Below are positions 57,495-64,000 of a DNA stretch of 64,000 nucleotides, piece by piece. Source of the DNA: Bacteroidota bacterium. Lineage in GTDB: Bacteria; Bacteroidota; Bacteroidia; Bacteroidales; F082. The stretch covers positions 19,280-83,279 of the forward strand of contig JACNJS010000087.1 in assembly GCA_014382445.1 (NCBI GenBank), read 5' to 3'. The position numbers and the translations under genes were made by a program. A model generated the notes under the pieces. It had not been told where the DNA came from. It saw only the letters and a list, made by a program, of their open reading frames with translations, and did not search any database. How positions within the stretch are numbered: the first letter of the stretch is position 1; each line of letters begins with the position of its first letter.

Positions 57495-58268
57495 ATGAAA
57501 AGATTCGAGAAAATATTGTTTCTTTTCCTGCTGGTTAGCATCAGCTTTTCCTCTTTTGCCCAGTTTGATACTGAATTTCAGGATACTCTTGAGAATAAAA
57601 TACTTTATAATCAGCAGAAATCGTACGGAGTAGTATTACATAGCCTTGGAATTGGGTTGAATTATCGCAGCGGTAAACGTTTGTCTATTTTTAAAACAAG
57701 AGTGCTTGAGTTTGAATTCGTTAGTATGAAATCATACAAGCAGGTTAAAATGATCAACCTCTATGTATTGAATTCAAAAAGATATGTTTATGGTAAATCT
57801 AACGATGCCTTCTTTCTAAGAGCCGGAGTTTTTTGGAAAAAATTATTAAACAGAAAACCATATTGGGGTGGCGTTGAGTTAAGGTTTATTTATGGAGGTG
57901 GACTAATTGTAGGAATTGCTAAACCATATTATTTGTACATTATTACAGATATCTCCGGAACGGGGGAAACATTTTCGATAATTCCTGAACGCTACGACCC
58001 AACAAAACATTCCAATACTGATATTTATGGAAAAGCTCCTTTTTCAAAAGGTATTAACGAAATCACAATTCATCCGGGTCTCCTGCTTAAAGCAGGGTTA
58101 AACTTTGAGTTCGGAACTCAAAGCACAAAAATTAAAGCACTTGAAATTGGTGCAGCAATAGATATACTACCAAGTGGGCTTACAATTATGTATTACGAAA
58201 CAGATCAAATATTTTTTCCTACCCTTTATTTATCCATTTCCCTTGGAAAACGGTTTAACAAATATTAA
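57495..58268 (+). CDS. putative outer membrane beta-barrel protein
   Basis: 257 residues from MKRFEKILFLFLLVSIS; the frame runs back to 57375 but that part overlaps the small lipoprotein gene and has no signal. Signal peptide ends S-S-F-A-Q. Alternating strands such as W-G-G-V-E-L-R-F-I-Y-G-G-G and a terminal S-I-S-L-G-K-R-F-N suggest a barrel. No named family recognised. Could be co-transcribed with the lipoprotein. Confidence 0.7.
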   Translation: MKRFEKILFLFLLVSISFSSFAQFDTEFQDTLENKILYNQQKSYGVVLHSLGIGLNYRSGKRLSIFKTRVLEFEFVSMKSYKQVKMINLYVLNSKRYVYGKSNDAFFLRAGVFWKKLLNRKPYWGGVELRFIYGGGLIVGIAKPYYLYIITDISGTGETFSIIPERYDPTKHSNTDIYGKAPFSKGINEITIHPGLLLKAGLNFEFGTQSTKIKALEIGAAIDILPSGLTIMYYETDQIFFPTLYLSISLGKRFNKY

Positions 58269-58286
58269 ATATTTTGGTGTTATGTT

Positions 58287-60551
58287 TTATTTGATCAGCA
58301 GCAGTTTGCTGACTACATTTTTGCCATTACTTATGGTTAGATTGTAAGCACCTTTGTTTAATTTATCAAGTACAAAAGGTATATTGTTATTTCCTATCTG
58401 ACAATTAATTTCGGTTTCATTAATAAGTTTTCCACTAATATCAATTACTTTTATTAGATAATCATCATTAACAAAACTATTTATATACAGATTAAACTCA
58501 CCATTCCCGGGATTAGGGTAAATATTTACTGCATCAGTGTTAAACTGCTCATCAATTCCAATATATCCCTCAGTTTTAAACCACCATGTAGCACTCCATC
58601 CAGACAATAATGGACCTGATTTTCCGCGAACCTTCCAGTAATAAACAGTATTTTTTTCCATATTTGTTTGACACTGATAATGAGGTTCGTCAACAACAAA
58701 TATTTGAGGGTTACTAAATGCTTCATCCACATCAATCCAAAGCTCATATGCCGATGCTCCGGCTACTTCCTTCCATGTATACAATGGACAGGAAATAACT
58801 TGAACAGCTTCATTTAGGGGTCGTTCAAGAGTTATTGTATTTACAGTATTTATCGTCCTTATAACCGACCAATCGGAAATTTCCAAGGCATGTTGAGCAG
58901 CGACTCTCCAAAAATATTCTGTACCAAAAACTAAGTCATTAACCCAAAGAGTATCCTCATCCGGGGCAAAGTTCCTGGGATGTGTAAAATTAGCATTTGT
59001 ATCTATCTCAAAAATATAATTTGTTGAACCTCCGTAGGCATTCCACTTAAATTTAACCAGTAAGTCGGTTGTAGCATTATTTGAAGGGGAATTTAGTGAT
59101 GGTGATGCATAAGTATTAAGCGATTTAACACCCGACCACAATGAGGTATCTGCATCATGAATTGCACGCATACGATAATAGAATGTTTGTCCAAAAAACA
59201 ACTCGTTTAAATCCCAACTTGATAAACCAGAAGAAATATTAAATGAAGCTAAATAAGGGCTATTGAACCCATTATCAACTTTTTGCATTATAATACCGTC
59301 ATTACCTGCAATTAGTCCGTTATCACCGGCAATCATTACTCCGTGTAAATCTTTACTAATACCTGAAGTAACTTTATTCCATGTTCCATTAAACATAAGT
59401 ATGGTTCCACTGGCGCCAACTGCATACCCGTGCATGCCATCAAAACTGAGCCCGTAAAGATTTTTTGTAGTACCTGAAGATTCCTCATACCAACCTACCC
59501 CATCCCATCGGTTTATTTTGCCTCCTTTAGTAACTGTCCATCCATTATTTTCATCAATCATAGCAATAGCATAATGATCTCTGGAGCCGACTTCATTTGC
59601 AAACCACTCAGCACCATTGTAATTAACAACAATTTTCCCGAGCCCGCAGGCCCAAATATTTGTGGGGTTAAGCATAACAACATCATATAGGTCATTATTA
59701 TCACCTGTTACGGCTGCCTCCCATGCTCCGGTATTGTATAAAATTACTTCGCCCTCTTCTCCTACTACAACTCCATTATCAGTGTTAACAAAACTAACTC
59801 CCAATAAATTTTCTGTTGTTCCTACATCAAGTATTGTCCAGGTTGCACCATCATAAAATAAAACTGTTCCGCCATCACCAACTACGTAGCCGTTCGATGA
59901 ATCAAGGAATGTAACATCATTAAGATTTTCTGTTGTTCCGGCATCCACATTTGACCAACCATTACCGTCATTAAAAAGCACTAAGCCATCGACACCAACA
60001 GCCCACATATTATTGTTGTTAACAATGTAAGTTGCATAAATATCATCGGTTACACCCGATTCATCAAAATTCCAGGCGTAAACAGTGTCAACCTCCAATT
60101 GATACCCTGTAACGCCAGTTAATTGGTACCAGCTTATGTTCGGATTAGCATATACCATTGCGCCATCATTGGGTTTATTCATAGTTACAGACCAAACTAC
60201 AGTAAACGACCATGTTTCAGACCATGCAGAAAATATTTCTTCATCGTATGCCCTAACCCGCCAATAATATGTCCCCCCAAATAACAAGTTACTCATTGTT
60301 TTGGCTGTTACTTCTGTACGAGGAAAAGTAACTGCATCTATAAACTGTGGATTAGTCGCAATTTGAGCCTCGTAAGTAATTTCGAGCGTTAAACCGGTTA
60401 CAGCATCCCAGTCGAGAACTGCGTTGGTCATCTGATTAATAGCAGAGTTCGCGGGTGCTTTAAGGGTAGGAGCATAAATTTTCGCCTGTCCAAATACTGA
60501 TATTGAAAACAAAATCAAGATCACACTAAGAACTGAATAAATATTTTTCAT
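58287..60551 (-). CDS. T9SS-exported Ycf48-like repeat protein with Fn3-like modules
   Basis: 754 residues. Signal peptide 1-21. Fibronectin-like modules (P-A-N-S-A-I-N-Q-M ... Y-W-R-V-R-A) lie near 35-115, again near 435-525 and near 535-660. Between them, about 170-420, is a run of repeats like G-Y-V-V-G-D-G-G-T-V-L-F-Y-D and G-V-V-V-G-E-E-G-E-V-I-L-Y, the Ycf48/BNR-like propeller type. Sorting domain at the end (Y-P-N-P-G-N-G-E-F-N-L). It follows the 60580 gene by 28 bp and is probably in one transcript with it. Confidence 0.87.
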   Translation of the reverse strand: MKNIYSVLSVILILFSISVFGQAKIYAPTLKAPANSAINQMTNAVLDWDAVTGLTLEITYEAQIATNPQFIDAVTFPRTEVTAKTMSNLLFGGTYYWRVRAYDEEIFSAWSETWSFTVVWSVTMNKPNDGAMVYANPNISWYQLTGVTGYQLEVDTVYAWNFDESGVTDDIYATYIVNNNNMWAVGVDGLVLFNDGNGWSNVDAGTTENLNDVTFLDSSNGYVVGDGGTVLFYDGATWTILDVGTTENLLGVSFVNTDNGVVVGEEGEVILYNTGAWEAAVTGDNNDLYDVVMLNPTNIWACGLGKIVVNYNGAEWFANEVGSRDHYAIAMIDENNGWTVTKGGKINRWDGVGWYEESSGTTKNLYGLSFDGMHGYAVGASGTILMFNGTWNKVTSGISKDLHGVMIAGDNGLIAGNDGIIMQKVDNGFNSPYLASFNISSGLSSWDLNELFFGQTFYYRMRAIHDADTSLWSGVKSLNTYASPSLNSPSNNATTDLLVKFKWNAYGGSTNYIFEIDTNANFTHPRNFAPDEDTLWVNDLVFGTEYFWRVAAQHALEISDWSVIRTINTVNTITLERPLNEAVQVISCPLYTWKEVAGASAYELWIDVDEAFSNPQIFVVDEPHYQCQTNMEKNTVYYWKVRGKSGPLLSGWSATWWFKTEGYIGIDEQFNTDAVNIYPNPGNGEFNLYINSFVNDDYLIKVIDISGKLINETEINCQIGNNNIPFVLDKLNKGAYNLTISNGKNVVSKLLLIK

Positions 60552-60579
60552 ATTCGTAGAATTTATAATTATTATCTAA

Positions 60580-63510
60580 TTAATTAGCAATGAATTTTTG
60601 TGAATAAATATTTGAACCTATCACAACCTGAATGACATAAGTACCACTTTTCAAACCTGATAAATCTAAATTAATATTATTTATACCTTTTTTAACAACA
60701 TGCGTTACATACAAAGCCCTACGTCCGGCAAGATCATAGACGAAAATATCAGCATTAGAATTGCTGAAGGCTTCGAGTTTAATAGTAGCAAAGTCAATTA
60801 CCGGATTAGGGTAAATTTTTAATTCCATAACTTCACTATATTGATCATCGTAAATTTCTTCTAAACCAACAGGTCTTTCAAATATATTGCAGCGAAACAA
60901 TCCTCTTCCAAAAGTTGCTGCATAAATTACTCCATAATTATCAGTACCGGGATATGATATTATGATTGTATCATTACCGTTTATTAGTATAACTTCATCC
61001 GGTGTTTTTGACACCATTTGCTGTTGCAACTGGAATACTTGAACACTACCCATCAGACTATCTTGTTGCATCCACACAGGTGATTCAGCTCGGATATTTT
61101 CAGTAACAAAAATTCCGTTCTCAGTACCCACAATTCCTATATCAGTATCTGACATTTCAATTACAGAAGAATAAACAGGCATCTGTGGTAAATTGCCCTG
61201 ACGTGAATTAAAAACAGGAACTTCATCCAGAGCATTATCGCTGTAAAGCACATAATAATCATTTCCATAGTTTCCAAGTGTAATCATCACATTTGCAGGA
61301 TTGTCAGGATCGATTGCTATAGATGTTATAACTTGACTAATAGGATCTGTTGTACCAGGAATATATATTGGAATTTCCTGAGTTGACACAATACATTCAG
61401 TACTATTTACGTCTGCACGATCATAATTATAAGCGAGTGCTAAGTTTGATATTCTGAATAACTTTCCTTCACGTGTACCAACAAATATATGATTTGCATC
61501 AGATGAGTATGAGATGCACTGTGAAGACCCAACAAAACCCACGGAATTATTTGATATTTCAAACCATTCTGGAGTTTTGTTAAACAGATGAAGCTCATTT
61601 GTCATATACACAATATCAGATGATGCAATAAAATATCGGGATGAAACAACATCCTGAACTAATATTGAATCTCCTGGTTGCATTATTACATCTATTGGGG
61701 TTGTATAATAGAAAGGTTGTCCGCTATTATTACTACGAACTTTTATCTTTGTACCGCCGGGAATTTCAACTTTAGCATGATACCAAAGTGAATCACGACT
61801 ATTAGGGTTATTAAAATTTTCCCATAAAGCCATTGGTGTATTAAAAAAGTCGGTGTCAAGGTCAAGTCCTCCAACAAATTGAGTTGAGTAATTCACACCA
61901 GCATCTTCTGACCTTGCCATATTTGCTCCCGAAGCACTAGCAACCAATACATCTTTATTAATTAATGAAACTACACAAGCGCCACCATTACCGCCCCCTA
62001 TTTGTCTACCTTGTTTAGTTGTATTACCATTGCCTGTGATAAGGATTGTTCCATTACCCTGAGCTCCGCCAACAACATAATTTTCAAGACCAGAAGGTCC
62101 TATATTATAGAACTGTGTAGTAAAATAGCTTCTGTTGCTTTCTTCAAAAACATAGTTACCACCACTAACAGTACCTATTGCAACACCGCCATCAGTACCA
62201 ACGAAAAATGTATTGTTTGAACCTGGTCTGAAAACATAGGTATGATGATAAACAGGTAAGTAAAATTGTGATGAAATATTTACCCATGAAAACAGTCCGG
62301 TTTCAAGTATCTTTCTTCCTTCCCAGGCATTAATTCCTCCTAATAATATCTTATCAGGGTCTTCTGGGTATACTGTAAGTGCATTGTCATATACTCCCAT
62401 GCCGTTCGAAGTTGATATATTGAAGATAGGAACGGCATTAGTTCCAGGCAGAATAATTCTCCATGTCAAGCCCTTATTATCCGAACGATACATATTATAA
62501 ACATTTCCATTGTTTTTTACTACGCTGGCATATAATACGTTTGGATCTGATGGTGCAAACGCAAATTCGATTCGGCTTACATTACTTGATGGTAGGCTAA
62601 TTGAATCACCGGTTGATCGGGGAACAAATGCGTCTACTGCTCCTGAAGGTGAAATATAGCAGAAATTATCAATGCAGGCAACAACTGCGCCATCCGAGGC
62701 AACTTGCACGTCCACCGAATTCATATTTAACTCGGTTCCTGCGGTGTCTTTTGCTACTGCCCAGGAAACTCCGCCATCATTTGAATATTTTAATCCAAAA
62801 TTTGTTGCAGCATATAATCTTCCATTGTTTAGGTCAACAGCCAGTTCGTTAACAAACGCCCAATCACTATTGTCGTTATTAAACTCGGGCACTGTTGATG
62901 CAATAACTGAAAAGTTATCACCATCGGTTGATTTGAAGATACCTTGTCCCATGAATCCTCCGGTATAGCCCATTTCACTAAGACCTGAGAAAGTTTGTGC
63001 ACCAAAGCTTTCTCCGGTTCCGGCATAAATAGTCCCGCTGGCATCCTGTTTCATGCATGAAACATTTAAATTGTAACTTTCACTATTAATTTTTTGCCAA
63101 CTGATACCAAGGTTGTCAGATTTCCAGATACCGCCAGAAACACCAGCCGCATAAAGAGTTTTGGCTTCCGCATCCTGGTTATCGAACATAATGGCTCGTG
63201 TTCTGCCGCCAAAATTATCCGGACCTAATTGCCTCCATGATAAATCAACAAAAGAACGTGAATTATCAAAGTCTTTTAATTGATTTTGAACTCTGTTAAG
63301 ATATTCAGGAGCTATTACACCAGTAGTTTGGTTATTACGAATAAGTGCAAGATACTCTACAGATGGTTCAATTCCATTTACCAGCGACTCACCAGGAGTA
63401 AGTCGTGGAAAGTATTTTGATTCGCTGAAGTTGTTAGAAAAGCCTACAAATATCCCTCCTAATACTATGGAAATCAACGCTAAGCCTAAAGGTAATTTTT
63501 TTCGTTTCAT
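60580..63510 (-). CDS. T9SS-exported VPS10/BNR propeller protein, 976 residues
   Basis: Signal-like N-terminal helix (about 6-25) and then a large propeller region of BNR-type repeats: G-G-I-W-K-S-D-N-L-G-I-S-W, Y-S-N-D-G-G-V-S-W, Y-R-S-D-N-K-G-L-T-W and S-E-D-A-G-V-N-Y. Its opening, R-Q-L-G-P-D-N-F-G-G-R-T-R-A, fits the 'glycosyl hydrolase' BNR proteins of Bacteroidota. The sorting domain (Y-P-N-P-V-I-D-F-A-T-I-K ... G-T-Y-V-I-Q-V) closes it. Despite the name often given to the family, no catalytic residues are evident. First gene of a two-gene T9SS cargo operon. Confidence 0.88.
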   Translation of the reverse strand: MKRKKLPLGLALISIVLGGIFVGFSNNFSESKYFPRLTPGESLVNGIEPSVEYLALIRNNQTTGVIAPEYLNRVQNQLKDFDNSRSFVDLSWRQLGPDNFGGRTRAIMFDNQDAEAKTLYAAGVSGGIWKSDNLGISWQKINSESYNLNVSCMKQDASGTIYAGTGESFGAQTFSGLSEMGYTGGFMGQGIFKSTDGDNFSVIASTVPEFNNDNSDWAFVNELAVDLNNGRLYAATNFGLKYSNDGGVSWAVAKDTAGTELNMNSVDVQVASDGAVVACIDNFCYISPSGAVDAFVPRSTGDSISLPSSNVSRIEFAFAPSDPNVLYASVVKNNGNVYNMYRSDNKGLTWRIILPGTNAVPIFNISTSNGMGVYDNALTVYPEDPDKILLGGINAWEGRKILETGLFSWVNISSQFYLPVYHHTYVFRPGSNNTFFVGTDGGVAIGTVSGGNYVFEESNRSYFTTQFYNIGPSGLENYVVGGAQGNGTILITGNGNTTKQGRQIGGGNGGACVVSLINKDVLVASASGANMARSEDAGVNYSTQFVGGLDLDTDFFNTPMALWENFNNPNSRDSLWYHAKVEIPGGTKIKVRSNNSGQPFYYTTPIDVIMQPGDSILVQDVVSSRYFIASSDIVYMTNELHLFNKTPEWFEISNNSVGFVGSSQCISYSSDANHIFVGTREGKLFRISNLALAYNYDRADVNSTECIVSTQEIPIYIPGTTDPISQVITSIAIDPDNPANVMITLGNYGNDYYVLYSDNALDEVPVFNSRQGNLPQMPVYSSVIEMSDTDIGIVGTENGIFVTENIRAESPVWMQQDSLMGSVQVFQLQQQMVSKTPDEVILINGNDTIIISYPGTDNYGVIYAATFGRGLFRCNIFERPVGLEEIYDDQYSEVMELKIYPNPVIDFATIKLEAFSNSNADIFVYDLAGRRALYVTHVVKKGINNINLDLSGLKSGTYVIQVVIGSNIYSQKFIAN

Positions 63511-63944
63511 ACTTTATAACTTTATTATGCACATAATGATGGATTCACATTTTAAAACGCACAATTTACAGCTTTTCTTTAAATTGAATTAATAATATTA
63601 AAAAAAATAATAAACAAGTATTAATTTTTAACGTTTTGCCCAGATTTGTAGTGACAAACCAGGATACATTAGCGAATTTATTACTATCTCCAATACTCTA
63701 TTTAAGCTATTTTCTTAGATTAAAAATTCTTTTAGTATCGATTCTGTGTGTAATTTTGCTAATTGCTTGGGGGTTTCAACTTTTTAACAATTGATAATAA
63801 TAATTATTTTTTGTTAATTTGTTGGAAACATTTTTTTTTGTCCAGACACATTATTATGGACGGGTATCCGGGTACTCAATATTATAGTCTGGTACAATTG
63901 TGTGCGAATAATTTACAATAAAGGAAAGGAATTAATTAAAAAGG
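63511..63944. other. gene-free region upstream of the 60580 T9SS gene
   Basis: About 430 bp, very AT-rich, with no coding potential I can support on either strand. The only structure seen is CCAGAC (63842-63847) and GTCTGG (63887-63892) around GGACGGGTATCC. It presumably holds the promoter of the minus-strand cargo operon, but no exact TTTG / TAnnTTTG pair was found. Confidence 0.4.
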
Positions 63945-63989
63945 CAAAAAAAGCCCCGCGATCCTGATATATATCGGGAGGCGGGGCTT
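63945..63989 (-). terminator. terminator of a gene beyond the right edge
   Basis: AAGCCCCGC (63951-63959) pairs with GCGGGGCTT (63981-63989); inside it TCCTGATA pairs with TATCGGGA with one G-T pair. On the minus strand a T-run follows, so it would end a minus-strand transcript coming from the right of the window. Confidence 0.8.
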
Positions 63990-64000
63990 AGAATATCTTT

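Noticed and set aside
1..64000. CRISPR arrays, tRNA or rRNA genes, and known anti-phage systems
   Set aside because: No regularly spaced repeats, cloverleaf-type sequences, rRNA-like stretches or defence gene sets were seen on either strand by eye; a tRNA scan and a defence-gene profile search would settle it.

Overview
The window is a chromosomal segment of a low-GC Bacteroidota bacterium, probably class Bacteroidia. Four things support this. It has the gldA/gldF/gldG ABC transporter genes, six secreted proteins with type IX secretion (T9SS) C-terminal sorting domains, and a sigma factor with the Bacteroidota N-terminus MRQLKITK. Several intergenic regions also carry TTTG / TAnnTTTG-type promoter elements rather than TTGACA/TATAAT. 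I do not assign an order or genus. Gene density is high, and I see no rRNA, tRNA, CRISPR array, prophage or recognisable defence island.

Layout. 1-10.6 kb: end of an MFS transporter, gldAFG, rsmG, a LysM glucosaminidase, valS and an AsmA-like protein. 10.7-17.8 kb: MATE and MFS transporters, a glycosyltransferase, an AGCS symporter and a membrane-anchored helix-hairpin-helix protein. 17.8-19.8 kb: a complete IS1634-type insertion sequence between two identical 144-bp direct repeats. 19.7-27.8 kb: a SpoU methyltransferase, two T9SS cargo proteins, mnmD, a YgiQ-type radical SAM protein and dapF. 27.9-33.7 kb: htrA, rpoD, a long-form GAPDH and pyrG. 33.8-35.4 kb: a compact SPFH / membrane protein / ribbon-helix-helix operon. 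35.7-41.9 kb: yidC, a TonB-dependent receptor and a lipoprotein carrying a glutamine-amidotransferase-like domain. 42-44.9 kb: gadC-gadB. 45-54 kb: hldD, a secreted trypsin-like protease, the overlapping PASTA / T9SS / rluD operon divergent from ddl, and rdgB. 54.2-64 kb: small lipoproteins, a FadL-family porin, ung, a putative outer-membrane protein and two tandem T9SS beta-propeller proteins.

How the genes work together. Cell envelope functions dominate: wall precursor and lysine supply (dapF, ddl), wall binding and hydrolysis (PASTA protein, LysM glucosaminidase), LPS heptose (hldD), membrane protein insertion (yidC), periplasmic quality control (htrA) and outer-membrane uptake (TonB receptor, FadL). 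Translation and RNA modification form a second theme (valS, rsmG, mnmD, SpoU, rluD). gadC-gadB would supply glutamate-dependent acid resistance.

The clearest unusual signal is the insertion sequence. It has 15-bp terminal inverted repeats, an intact DDE transposase and an exact 144-bp target duplication that spares both neighbouring genes. Other points of interest are the amidotransferase-like lipoprotein, the SPFH / membrane / RHH operon, GadC without its C-plug, and a T9SS cargo gene locked by overlaps between a PASTA gene and rluD.
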